Shown here one piece after another: positions 20,830-29,171 of a stretch of DNA of 29,171 bases (positions within the stretch are counted from its first letter, which is position 1; each line of letters opens with the position of its first letter). The notes under the pieces were generated by a model. It saw only the letters and a list, made by a program, of their open reading frames with translations, was not told the DNA's origin and made no database searches. The stretch lies in the NCBI RefSeq assembly GCF_000485595.1, contig NW_014577076.1, positions 515,684-544,854 of the forward strand. Direction: 5' to 3'. A program made the position numbers and the translations under genes. Source of the stretch: Priapulus caudatus. Its lineage: Eukaryota; Priapulida; Priapulimorpha; Priapulimorphida; Priapulidae.

Positions 20830-21351
20830 ATTTGAAACAAAAGGCAGCTACTAGCACGCTATTGCTAACTCGGCGGGCAATGTGGCTCGCTGGGAGATTT
20901 GAATCAGATCTGCTGCTGATAGCGGATTGGCGTGCGTGCGTGGTATGGGGGCATGCCAGCTGTATTGCCGGCATGCCAGTGTAGCTGTGTACCGGGTCAA
21001 AGGTTATCTCGCCGAGTGTTGCGTTGATGCCTAATCTCCCAGCAAGCCACATTTCCCGCCGAGTTAGCAATAGCGCGTTAGTAGCTGCCTTTTGTTTCAA
21101 ATAACTTTCTCAACGCATGGATTTTGCTGGCAACAGAATTGAAAATCGTGTCGTACGTTTTAGTCTCTATCTCCGGATTGCGGGTGTATACGAGGAAACG
21201 ATTTTGCACGATGCTAGGCGGACGAACTGTGTACGATTTGAGCTCAAGTTGGTTGCGTTACGCGTAGTAAATCGTAGGTATTTTAAGGCTAGTAAATGAC
21301 GAATTTCCCTTGTTTACTGATGTCACACTCCTTCCCTATTATCTACTCCTG
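20830..21351. mobile_element. Truncated second copy of the CAGGAG foldback
   Basis: The right half, from GGTTATCTCGCCGAGTGTTG through AGTAAATGACGAATTTCCCT to ATCTACTCCTG, matches the 811-bp element. The left outer arm is missing; inner arms 20830-20899 and 21032-21103 still pair. Over the shared 55-codon frame I counted about 12 amino-acid-changing and 5 silent differences between the copies, consistent with neutral drift. Confidence 0.85.
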
Positions 21352-21602
21352 AATAATGTAACCCAAACACAGGATAGGGTTACAACGCGAGCCTATCTTT
21401 TTGTGTGGAGGAACCCCTGAGTGAATCACTCAGGGCGGTTTGCTGCATGGTGCGTTTTCAGAGACTATAACTTCCAAACTAAGTTTATTCTCAACACGAA
21501 CCTTTCTCCGCTATCCTGGAACTTACTATGTATCACAATACTCTGTGTTAAACTAATATGATGTGTTACAAAAATTCGAAGCGACGAGCGGCGATTCTTC
21601 CA

Positions 21603-21760
21603 GCGCCATTTCTGTTGACCTGTGACGTACGCATTCCCAATGCGCATAGCGTTCGGCTATCTTCGTCATGACGTCACGACTGACAGCAGGCATCCAATGA
21701 TACATTCGATCTTGGAATATCGCGAGATGGCATTGTGTACGATTCAGTGTTTACTTCCGT
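21603..21760. promoter_or_regulatory. Cluster of housekeeping-promoter motifs within MRPL53 intron 1
   Basis: GCGCCATTT (YY1-like, 21603), TGCGCAT (NRF1-like half, 21640), the full CRE TGACGTCA (21669-21676), TCGCGAGA (BANP/ZBTB33-type, 21719) and ACTTCCGT (ETS, 21753-21760) lie within 160 bp. CpG density is higher than in the surroundings. It could be an alternative promoter, a promoter of an unseen transcript, or regulatory DNA carried by a transposon. Confidence 0.4.
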
Positions 21761-21904
21761 TCCGAGTTCAATTATCAATCTTGAAAACATGCATCCTGAT
21801 CAATTTTTTCGAATTTTTATACTGTTTTGGACTTTGTCGAAGACTGTATTTCGGCGAAGTACACGTTCGACACTCGCGGCATCTACCGCTCTACCGATTT
21901 AGCT

Positions 21905-22075
21905 GGTGTTAAAATTTGGCTTGGGCCTGGGCAGACGTTTGCGATGGGACCAAATTGGCTCGTGATAACTCGGCACAGCCCCGAAAAACCGTCTGTGTGA
22001 ACGCTCAGCTCGAGCCAAATTTGGCGCGGGCCTAATTAGGCTCGGGCTAAAAACGTCCGTGTGAACGCGCCTATA
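21905..22075. repeat. Transposon-like inverted/direct repeats
   Basis: AAATTTGGC-TGGGCCT and CCAAATTTGGCGCGGGCCT, and GTCTGTGTGAACGC and GTCCGTGTGAACGC, each occur twice. This is a pattern of small DNA-transposon remnants. Boundaries are unclear. Confidence 0.5.
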
Positions 22076-22084
22076 GACTCGTAG

Positions 22085-22125
22085 TAGCTCTAGTACTATT
22101 GCCCGCGTACAGTTGCCGCAGCGTT
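22085..22125. mobile_element. Solo end of the TAGCTCTA family
   Basis: TAGCTCTAGTACTATTGCCC then GCGTACAGTTGCCGC matches the arms of the 26598 and 19945 elements. No partner end or duplication was found. Confidence 0.6.
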
Positions 22126-22903
22126 GTAGACCAATAAAAATGAATAAATATAATCACAATTGTTTGTTCGCGAGCTCTACTCTAGTCGTAATGCACACAC
22201 TGTAAACCTGCCTAATATTAAACTGTGCGACTTTTGTTGTCGATGAACTTAAACTTTAAAGTTAATAAACTATCTCCTCAGACTCCTGCAGAGGTGGCAT
22301 TTCTGGCATGCCAATAATAATAATATAAATGTCAATGTTACTGTTAGAGTAAAATAGCACTAGTATTACTTGTAGGGGGAATATATTATGCTGATTTCCT
22401 CTGAAATTCCCAAATTATCTGCTTGTACTCAAAGTAGTGTGCTATTCAAGCATTTTGTGCAGGTAGATTCAACACAAGGTCTTCCGTGTTCGAACCTTGC
22501 GTTCTGATGTTTTTATCGCCAATCACGTCCCACACTTTTGTGCAGAGTAATATTTAAACAGCGGCTCCACTTGACTCAACGTCTAGGCTTAAAAATCTGT
22601 GCGTTGTTAGGCCATGCAAAATTAGTATGTAATTAAGGCGAAATACTTGTAATTTTGCTAATAACTGTTAATGAACGTAAGTTTGAGTGAGAGGTTCATT
22701 ATTTTCCCAATGCTAGTTCATTATTAGGTTTTAAAAAGGGTAGTTTTGTTGTTGTGCAAAACTACTATCCTGTACAAACTTACTGTTGTACAAACTAGCA
22801 GCTTGCCTGCGCTCAAGTAAATTTCATTGAACAAATGCTCATGTCAGTCTCTGCGCCTGTAAGCTGACCGTTAACATGTCTATGGGTTGGGTTAAGCCTG
22901 ATC
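22126..22903. other. MRPL53 intron 1, no element recognised
   Basis: AT-rich sequence. GTGTTCGAACC at about 22487 resembles a tRNA B box, but neither an A box nor stem pairing supports a tRNA. Confidence 0.5.
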
Positions 22904-23195
22904 ACAGGCCCTTGGAGGCTCAAGTTTCAAGAAGAGTATTTAAGAGAAACCTCTACGATATGCAGCATAGTGCTGACACCTAGTGGAGATTAATTATATT
23001 ATTTAATTACATTATATCAAGAGCGTATAAAGAAGGTTATACGCTCTTGATTATATACGTATATGTAAAATAAACCGGTACAAAGCCCTAGTATGTCAAA
23101 ATTATGTATCAAACCCAAAAATTACTGAAATAAATAGCGTCAGATATGCGAAGTGCTTATACTCTTTTTGAAACTTGAGCCTCCAAGGGCCTGTG
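22904..23195. mobile_element. 292-bp hAT-like MITE in MRPL53 intron 1
   Basis: ACAGGCCCTTGGAGGCTCAA at the left is matched by the complement at the right (TTGAGCCTCCAAGGGCCTGT) and the arms continue into AGTTTC and AGAGTAT. The flanks GCCTGATC (22896-22903) and GTCTGATC (23196-23203) form an 8-bp duplication with one mismatch. It contains the nested 32-bp insertion at 23018. Confidence 0.8.
23018..23049. mobile_element. 32-bp palindromic mini-insertion
   Basis: CAAGAGCGTATA, spacer AAGAAGGT, then TATACGCTCTTG. It is flanked on both sides by the 7-bp repeat ATTATAT (23011-23017 and 23050-23056). It lies within the MITE at 22904-23195 and so is probably younger than it. Confidence 0.8.
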
Positions 23196-23203
23196 GTCTG
23201 ATC

Positions 23204-24030
23204 TGGCACACCTGCTGTGTAACAATGGGATTAGAATAGATTATGATAAGGATAGTATCATAATAGTATGTAATTAGGATTGGGGGATGCTCTGAAAGAC
23301 ACTGAAGCAGAGTGGAGCACCGAACACAGGCCTCCCTCTATTTTTCCCCCTCAAAAATTCATTGCGATTCTTTAGAAATTATTAGTTAATTGAGTAATAA
23401 CAGGATGAGCATGAAATCAAAAACAAGGTGATGGACAGAACGTCACTGCCAACATATTTTTGCCAATTGGGTTTATAGTGTGATATATTGTAATGACAGT
23501 GAATAACAATAAGTTTATTGAATAATACAGACCTCCAAAAACATACATATGTACAATGTCTTTCTAACCAGCAAAGAAACATCATACTGTATAAAACTGG
23601 CTTTGCCTTTGTTTCAACTTTTGATGAAAACAGATTATAGTGTTATATGTTATACTGTTATTATTGTAATGTTTTATAAAAATAGTAAACTATTATGAAA
23701 ATAAAACCAATTCTCATCACTGGTAGCACAATATTAGGCCAGCAATTATAATTACTAATATGTGCGTCTGATAGGGGCAGGGGAATAACCTTTCAGTTCC
23801 TGTATTGTGAATCCATGGAGCAGTCTGACTGACTACAGATTGTGCACCCCAAACCTAAACAGCTTCAAGTCTTGCCTATATATATACATTAACAAAGTGA
23901 ATTCCTATTCTATACACTAGGAGTACAAGTTTAGTGTGATAACAGAGGCATATATTTAGGCCTGAATTCAGAAAAAGATACTGATTATTTGTTGCAAAAG
24001 GCTGAAAACTACCTATACAGATTTCACAGG
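23204..24030. other. MRPL53 intron 1, no element recognised
   Basis: AT-rich. No supported exon or bounded repeat. Confidence 0.5.
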
Positions 24031-24038
24031 TAATTAAC

Positions 24039-24235
24039 GCTCAGGGTCTATGTCCCCCAGGGTACTGCCGGAACGTACCCTGGTAACTATTTGATATGGT
24101 TATGGTTAAGGAGTAGGCGTAGGCGTAGGCGACTCCCTATACTCGTTAGTGGAGTAGGCGAGGTACGGTCCGGCATATTAGATAGTACCAGGGCACGTTC
24201 CGGCAGTACCCTGGGGGACATAGACCCTCTCAGCG
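24039..24235. mobile_element. 197-bp MITE, GGGTCTATGTCC family, beside MRPL53 exon 2
   Basis: Terminal repeats of about 42 bp: GGGTCTATGTCCCCCAGGGT then ACTGCCGGAACGTACCCTGG, repeated in reverse at the right with one or two differences. The flanking duplication is TAATTAAC (24031-24038 and 24236-24243). The interior has TAGGCG repeats. The 8-bp duplication suggests a hAT-like non-autonomous element. Its right edge is 28 bp from exon 2. Confidence 0.9.
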
Positions 24236-24263
24236 TAATTAACAGTTGTTATGAATATTTCAG

Positions 24264-24376
24264 AGATGTGCTAAGTTTCGTAGGATCATCAAGGGTGCAA
24301 GAGACCAATGACAAATGTCGTGTCCAGCTACAAGTTAAGAGTGATCGTTCTGAACCGTCCGTTGATCTGAGCTTTG
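24264..24376 (+). CDS. MRPL53: MRPL53 exon 2
   Basis: Acceptor TATGAATATTTCAG, then 113 bp, then donor CTTTG/GTGAGTGT. The exon starts with one base completing the Arg codon from exon 1 and ends in phase 1. The peptide begins DVLSFVGSSRVQETNDKCRV and continues through KSDRSEPSVDLSFG. It aligns without gaps to human MRPL53 [20 protein letters not shown] and onward to DGSEPCVDVLFG; across exons 1-2 about 27 of 57 aligned residues are identical by my count. The SEP.VD..FG block is the clearest match. The likely branch point TTAAC, 21 bases upstream, lies in the right-hand target duplication of the adjacent MITE. Confidence 0.9.
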
Positions 24377-25000
24377 GTGAGTGTACTCTGTTATATTTAT
24401 AGGGGTTATTTCTCCATTGAAGCGTCCATTACACATGGTTCATGAAATTCTTTGCTTTTAGAGATGTTAATATCTTCATTCTTGTTATAAATACATTATG
24501 TAAGATTGTAAGTCCAATTTACAGTTAAGAGATTGAATTCAATCAAATCACTGTCTAACAATCACTTTCCTTGCTATTGGGAATTCGATTGCACGGTTCT
24601 CCCCAGGCCTTCATTGCATGTCAGGTACAACATGCCCGGGCCCCCCACTCAGTGTTATTTAGGGTACGCATATGCTCGTTCCCTCCCTTTGAAAGCACCC
24701 CCCCTATCTCAGGACTGCCAAAATTTCTGAACCCCCCTTTCGCGGGCTTTTTGCGGGGTTTTCCTGCCTTGGAGACCCCCTTAAATTCGGAACACTGCTC
24801 CTAATCGGGAACTATGGGGCAATATTTTTACTTTTCAAAATGAAATAATCCTGAATGAGCTTTCAAAACTAGCAGGAATTTCAGGAATTTGATCCCGGGA
24901 TTTGATAAAGTTTTCTATGATATTCAAGATGAAAGAGAGAGGAAAAACACCCTTTTTTTAAAGAAATCTCCAGGTGAAAAGTCAAATACACCACCTTTTT
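24377..25000. other. MRPL53 intron 2, first part
   Basis: No exon. At 24600-24800 there is a C-run-rich repeat-like stretch (GGGCCCCCC, CACCCCCCC, GAACCCCCC) that looks transposon-derived but has no clear boundaries. Confidence 0.5.
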
Positions 25001-25100
25001 AGCTCATCTGACATAGTCAGATGCAGCTTGTAGAATCGCTTGATCGTCCGTCCGTCCGTCCGTCCGGTCGTCCGGTCGTCCGGTCGTCCGTCCGTCCGTC
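25001..25100. repeat. AGCTCATCTGA hairpin plus (CGTC)n
   Basis: AGCTCATCTGACATAGTCAG ATG pairs CATCTGAC with its partner, followed by a CGTCCGTC/CGGTCGTC array (25044-25100). I recognise this arrangement as resembling a dispersed repeat of marine invertebrate genomes; that is unverified recollection. Confidence 0.75.
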
Positions 25101-25179
25101 AACAGTTGGGCACAAATCTTAACCGCTCGACGTACGGTCACGATATTCGGGTCGTTGGGGGGGATCGTCAAAACGAGAT

Positions 25180-25431
25180 TTTTTAACATTTTAACTCGTT
25201 CGTAACACTATTTTAACTCGTTTGTTTTTTGGGTTTAAAAGTGATATTGAATGAGGTGTCTCAAGTTAGCAAGAGGCCAGGGAACCAGAATAAACACTCG
25301 GGAAGGGCCGTTTTCGGCCATCTGGGTGGTTTGTAAAACCAAAAATTTTCTTGTACGCTCCGCGCCAACCGATGGTCGCGCTCCGCTCAGATACTCGTGC
25401 CTACAACTTTTAAAATCCTGGCTACGCCCCT
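25180..25431. mobile_element. Partial copy of the CAGGGGCGTAGCC hAT-like element
   Basis: Nearly identical to about 27950-28205 (I see essentially one clear difference, GGGTGGTTTG against GGGGGGTTTG, over about 240 bp). It ends in CTGGCTACGCCCCTG. No left terminus is found here, so it is truncated or differently bounded. Confidence 0.8.
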
Positions 25432-25538
25432 GGTTCCTACGCATAGTGAATATACTACTCTGAATAGACAGCGAGACCACGAATAACTAAACCAGGTGGT
25501 CGACTACACCCCCCCCAACCTCCTTTTCCTACCAACAG

Positions 25539-25794
25539 GGTTCGCTAGTGTCGGCGACTGTGATTGGATTAGACGGGTACCTTAGCTAGACCATGAACCA
25601 ACGTACTGGCTCTTTTATCAAAGTAATAATATGGTAATAATAGATGTTGCCCCAGTCTATGAGCGGATCCGTCCTTTATATTGGATCGCTCCGCGTGTTG
25701 TGACGGGGCGAGATATCACTAGCGTATTGAATAAGTCGCCGTTCTTCTGGACAATTTTGAACCGTACTCAGCCCTTTAAAACAGGTAAGAAATA
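25539..25794 (+). other. Candidate first exon or exon-like segment
   Basis: Strong polypyrimidine acceptor CTCCTTTTCCTACCAACAG at the left and strong donor AAACAG/GTAAGAA at the right. An in-frame ATG near 25632 gives MVIIDVAPVYERIRPLYWIA and is open to the donor. A GATTGGATT CCAAT-like motif lies at 25561. I recognise no family. It lies within MRPL53 intron 2, so it could be a cryptic exon, a different transcript's first exon, or chance. Confidence 0.25.
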
Positions 25795-25906
25795 GTTATC
25801 ATCAGACTAACGTCGTCGCTACGATAACATTTTACTTTGCTAGAGTAGATAGTGAAGCGATACCGGCAATCATTGCTATTTCATGGTCCATCATGCACGA
25901 CCCGAC

Positions 25907-25944
25907 GTAACCCAACATTACTCATTAGTTGATTGTTGGGTTAC
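25907..25944. repeat. 38-bp hairpin, no target duplication
   Basis: GTAACCCAACA, a 16-bp loop, then TGTTGGGTTAC. The flanks do not match, so transposition is not supported here. Confidence 0.75.
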
Positions 25945-26103
25945 AATATTGAGCTCTTTATATGCTATATTATTGAGCTAGCTATGATGCTTTTCAATAT
26001 TCTGTGCTATGTTGGAGCTGTAAGGTAACTTCCCGTGCCGTTAGTGCTATGTTTTAACTGCCTAATCAAATTGTGTCTTGTGTATGACGATGGATAGTCT
26101 TGT

Positions 26104-26275
26104 AGTAGGCCCTACCGGTAATACTAATACTAATAAGTAATAGCAGGAGTAATATTATCTTACTCCTGCTAATAGTAATAGGTACCGGTACCGATAATAG
26201 GGACTGCATGGGCATGGGCATGGGCATTCATGATCGGCTATTAGTATTAGTATTAGTATTACTATTAGGCCTACA
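26104..26275. repeat. Large imperfect palindrome enclosing a mini-element
   Basis: GTAGGCC..TAATACTAATACTAATA on the left pairs with TATTAGTATTAGTATTA..GGCCTAC on the right. Within it are GGTACCGGTACCG and (GGGCAT)n near 26210. The left arm contains the 25-bp insertion at 26144. Confidence 0.7.
26144..26168. mobile_element. 25-bp palindromic mini-element, CAGGAG family
   Basis: CAGGAGTAA, TATTATC, TTACTCCTG, flanked by GTAATAG and CTAATAG (7 bp, one mismatch). The ends are those of the 34-bp and 811-bp elements. Confidence 0.65.
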
Positions 26276-26597
26276 TAACTGCAGTCTGTAGCCAAAAGCT
26301 ATATAGGCATATTATATCAGAATTTATAGCATTAGATCAACTGTTTTGCACTAAATTTTATTTTAGCTGTGGCAATATGTCTGTATTTTGTGACATATGT
26401 TTAATATCGATGTTAGCAACATAGGCCTATTGTAATTGACTCCATATGTCATTTCTACATAACAGAAATCATGATATAATTCTGCAATACTGCGGACATA
26501 TACTTTTAATTTTATTTAGCATTATTCATTGTCATAGATCATTTAATGAAATCATTATTGATATTGTGTGTGTGTGATTATATATAGGTTTTAACAA

Positions 26598-26672
26598 TAG
26601 CTCTAGTACTATAGCTCGCGTACATTGACTGCCGCAGGCAGTCAATGTACGCGGGCTATAGTACTAGAGCTA
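26598..26672. mobile_element. 75-bp palindromic element, TAGCTCTA family
   Basis: TAGCTCTAGTACTATAGCTC then GCGTACATTGACTGCC, a 3-base turn, and the complement, with one mismatch in about 36 bp of arm. The flanks TTTTAACAA and TGTTAACAA form a 9-bp duplication with one mismatch, as in the 38-bp and 630-bp members. Confidence 0.85.
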
Positions 26673-26743
26673 TGTTAACAAATACTTGTAAGAGCAGGTC
26701 TCAAAGATGGTGTTTAGAGCCTATACCTATATGGGATATTGTG

Positions 26744-26964
26744 GCTCATAGGGTCTATGTCTCCCAGGGTACTGCCGGAACGTACCCTGGTAACTATCTA
26801 GCTGATATGGTTAGGGTTAGTGTTAGGGTTAGGGAGTAGGCGTAGGCGACTCCCTAGACTCGTTAATGTAGTAAGCGAGGTACGGTCCGGCATATTAGAT
26901 AGTAGTATTTAGTATACCAGGGTACGTTCCGGCAGTACCCTGGAGGACATAGACCCTCTCAGCG
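26744..26964. mobile_element. 221-bp MITE, GGGTCTATGTCC family, with telomere-like interior
   Basis: Same ends as the element at 24039 (GCTCATAGGGTCTATGT and ACATAGACCCTCTCAGCG). It is flanked by the perfect 8-bp duplication ATATTGTG (26736-26743 and 26965-26972). The interior has GGTTAGGGTTAGTGTTAGGG, whereas the other copy has GGTTATGGTTAAGG. It lies in MRPL53 intron 2, about 170 bp before the putative exon 3. Confidence 0.92.
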
Positions 26965-27132
26965 ATATTGTGGGGTGATGCTGGTAAAGACACAACCATA
27001 TTGTTAAAATAGTGATTGTAGGTAACTTCAATATCTATGTAAGGTACGTATATTTCGTATGGCAGGTCTGTCAACAGAAAATGCCAGAAAAGTGTGTGTT
27101 CTGAATGCAGCACATGTGAAGTCTATCTTTAG

Positions 27133-27351
27133 CAGTGTGTGCTTGTGTGTGGGGGGGGGGGAGCTACAATGCCAGCTTCAGAAATTCTGTTCAAGTTAAC
27201 CTCAGGTAAACAGAGACACTATCTTGTTTTGTTACTTAGACTACTTAGATTAGAGTTCCATCCAGAGAAAAAAAATTATAGACTGATTTTCGTATTGGAG
27301 CATGGCCAATTTTTTGGCTTAAAAATTTTCAAAAGGGCGAGTAGATTTTAG
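27133..27351 (+). CDS. MRPL53: Probable MRPL53 exon 3 (C-terminus), frame disturbed at an 11-G run
   Basis: Acceptor GTCTATCTTTAG at 27132. After GTGTGTGC..GTGT and 11 G the frame reads GATMPASEILFKLTS, aligning to human GAHLTALEMLTAFAS. Exon 2 ends in phase 1; joining it to 27133 reaches this frame only if the G-run is 10 (or 7, 13) bases. With 10 G the distance from the exon 2/3 junction to the GA motif is 11 residues, as in human. The conserved DG just after the junction is not seen; the simple repeat occupies that place. The frame stops at 27351; a possible donor TCAG/GTAAAC at 27206 could shorten it. The alternatives are a sequencing or assembly slip, a decayed exon, or a coincidental match with the true exon elsewhere. 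Confidence 0.45.
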   Translation, partial: QCVLVCGGGGATMPASEILFKLTSGKQRHYLVLLLRLLRLEFHPEKKNYRLIFVLEHGQFFGLKIFKRASRF

Positions 27352-27672
27352 ACATTTTCTGAGGACATGGTCTGACGGAGCGATTGGAAAACTTTTTTGT
27401 TTTAGCGGTGACCTACCATTTTTATGGCTTTATTGAAAGGACCATAAATGTAATTTCCGCTGACATGCGAAGAGTAAGTGTCGGATAACCTTTTGAACCT
27501 CAAGAGGAGGGTTAAACATGGATTTGTTGACTGTTAACAAAGGACTGAACTGCTTTTGCTATTGTGGATGTGAGGCTACAGTTGCACAGTTCAATTACGA
27601 AGGCAAATGTTTGTTGAACAAGGTTTACGTACCCTAAATCGTATTATTTTCTAAAGCAGTCTGTATTAGCAC
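27352..27672. other. Sequence downstream of MRPL53, no feature recognised
   Basis: A 39-residue Cys-rich frame (27519-27638, with CFCYCGCE near its start) has neither splice nor family support. No clear poly(A) signal was identified. Confidence 0.45.
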
Positions 27673-28218
27673 CCTGTATTAGCAGGGGCGTAGCCAGTAT
27701 GTAGCACTGTAGGCACGGCCCTACACTTTTTTTGGCCAAGTTATCTTTTTTTTTAAAACACCCATAATTCAAATCCATAAGCTTGCTGGACGAGTTTAAG
27801 AGTCTAGACAGGAAAAACTATTGAAATGAACGTAGCAAGAATATGGCTAAATTAGGTGACCTATTCTTCTGTCATCTAGGCTGTCATTTCTATCGCGTGC
27901 CGTTTCATTCAACACTCTACCCGCCGAAAAAGACTAGGATCCGATCTTGTCATTTTTTTAACATTTTAACTCGTTCGTAACACTATTTTAACTCGTTTGT
28001 TTTTTGGGTTTAAAAGTGATATTGAATGAGGTGTCTCAAGTTAGCAAGAGGCCAGGGAACCAGAATAAACACTCGGGAAGGGCCGTTTTCGGCCATCTGG
28101 GGGGTTTGTAAAACCAAAAATTTTCTTGTACGCTCCGCGCCAACCGATGGTCGCGCTCCGCTCAGATACTCGTGCCTACAACTTTTAAAATCCTGGCTAC
28201 GCCCCCGCTACGCCCCTG
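27673..28218. mobile_element. hAT-like non-autonomous element with CAGGGGCGTAGCC ends
   Basis: CAGGGGCGTAGCCAG (27683) at the left, and GGCTACGCCCCCGCTACGCC then CCTG at the right. The 8-bp duplication ATTAGCAC lies at 27665-27672 and 28219-28226; ten bases (CCTGTATTAG) separate the left duplication from the CAGGGG end, an untidy junction. The right 250 bp are shared with 25180-25431. No transposase frame. Confidence 0.78.
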
Positions 28219-28500
28219 ATTAGCACACTGTAATGAACCCTGAATGCTCGCGTGGGTAGGCAAAAACATGGGGGCAGCCCATTACGCATGCATGGGAGTG
28301 AATGGGCACTATTCTAATCATAATTATTGCCTGGCAACCTGCAATGCAGATGTGTTAACTCACAGCTGAGCGAAATTCTCGCCTGCCTGAATACACTTGG
28401 ATTTTAGCCGGTAGGATTTCAGCAACTCAATGGATCGCCGTGAGGTTATCACGCACGAAGGGTGATGCCATCTTTGATTATTGATGACACTTGCAAGTTG
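28219..28500. other. Spacer, nothing recognised
   Basis: Non-repetitive sequence between two transposons, with no supported exon. Confidence 0.5.
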
Positions 28501-29169
28501 CAGGGCGTCAAGTGACAAGTGACGCTCAAAAAATAGGAAAATAGGAATTTCAGATGTGAAAAAATAGGAGGAAAATAGGAATTTTTGTGAAAAAATACAT
28601 GTTAAATAGGAATATTTGTTGCGTTAGATGGCCTCCCAACACCCCTACAGCCATCCCGATCCACCACAAATGGTTTTATTAATATACATATTTGGAGTTA
28701 CATCACATGCGAACAATATTTTGAGGATATGCAATATCAAGGATATGCAATTGATAAGCAGTTTATACATGCATAAGCACCCATACATGTAGACTACTCC
28801 AAAATAGTATGACGTACATGTATACATGTACATGTACATGTACTGGACCTCCCCTCTGAATACACATACCACATCCAACTGAGAAACAACTTTACTGAAA
28901 TAAAATCTGTGATAGTAGAGTATATATTACGTTAATTTAAAGTAAAGGGTGGGAGTCTGAGGGGGTCCTCCCCCAGAAAATTTTAGAAAATTGGGTCACC
29001 TGAAATGTAAATTCCTGCATTCTGAGAAGGATACATACAATTCTGGATTCAGAAAAATGAAAAGCCCTCAAAAATAGGAAAAAATAGGAATTTGTCCAGA
29101 AAATAGGAGAAAATAGGAATTGCCCAGAAAATAGGAAAAAATAGGAACTTGTAGGAACTTGACGCCCTG
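28501..29169. mobile_element. hAT-like element with CAGGGCGTCAAGT ends and AAATAGGAA subterminal repeats
   Basis: The 13-bp terminal repeats are CAGGGCGTCAAGT (28501) and ACTTGACGCCCTG (ending 29169). Many AAATAGGAA(TTT) motifs lie near both ends (28530-28615 and 29070-29150), in the same orientation. A CATGTA repeat lies at about 28815-28842. The right target duplication would fall beyond the window end, so it cannot be checked. Confidence 0.75.
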
Positions 29170-29171
29170 AA

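Noticed and set aside
21413-21433. 21-bp palindrome CCCTGAGTGAATCACTCAGGG as another mini-insertion
   Set aside because: The flanks show no direct repeat, so nothing indicates insertion.
22470-22505. tRNA-like GTGTTCGAACC
   Set aside because: No A box at the right distance, and the arms around the loop do not pair.
27519-27638. Small Cys-rich peptide frame
   Set aside because: 39 residues only, with no signal sequence, splice support or family match.
1-29171. CRISPR arrays, bacterial operons or viral genes
   Set aside because: No spaced identical repeats of CRISPR type and no long intact open frames. The content is animal nuclear DNA throughout.

Overview
This window reads as nuclear DNA of an invertebrate animal. 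It is AT-rich and intron-rich, dense in microsatellites and small transposons, and carries (TTAGGG)n tracts. One locus, assembled from phase-matched exons, encodes the mitochondrial ribosomal protein MRPL53. The 8.1-9.1 kb tandem array and the CGTCC-rich repeat near 25.0 kb look to me like repeats common in marine invertebrates, but that is recollection and the species cannot be fixed from sequence alone.

Layout. 1-8.1 kb: no convincing gene; long simple repeats (GA, AAT, GTGA, a 400-bp CT tract). 8.1-9.1 kb: a tandem array of about 147-bp monomers rich in nuclear-receptor half-sites. 9.87-13.06 kb: two minus-strand exons of a Ser/Arg/His-rich protein, joined in phase by consensus splice sites; the N-terminal extension of a CLK/LAMMER-type splicing kinase is one candidate, and the rest of that gene lies off the left edge or is not recognisable. 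14.0-15.7 kb: a hAT-like element split by an 811-bp foldback element with near-identical arms. 16.6-19.4 kb: three degenerate tandem units, a 1-kb element with 9-bp target duplications that carries telomere-like repeats and a tRNA-like promoter, and several ultra-short palindromic insertions. 19.6-27.35 kb: plus-strand MRPL53, with exon 1 at 19793-19932, exon 2 at 24264-24376 and a probable exon 3 near 27.13-27.35 kb. Its two introns are stuffed with transposons, two of which sit within a few bases of splice signals. 27.4-29.2 kb: two hAT-like non-autonomous elements.

The strongest new signal is a set of very short, nearly pure palindromes (25-38 bp), most flanked by 7-9 bp target-site duplications. 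Two terminal-sequence families include much larger foldback relatives in the same window: CAGGAGTA at 25, 34 and 811 bp, and TAGCTCTA at 38, 75 and 630 bp. These look like mobile elements reduced to little more than their two ends. Nested insertions, with some empty-site support, make the insertion order readable.

The protein-coding genes do not form a pathway with each other: one is a mitoribosome subunit, the other probably a nuclear splicing-related protein. Most of the window's structure comes from DNA transposons.
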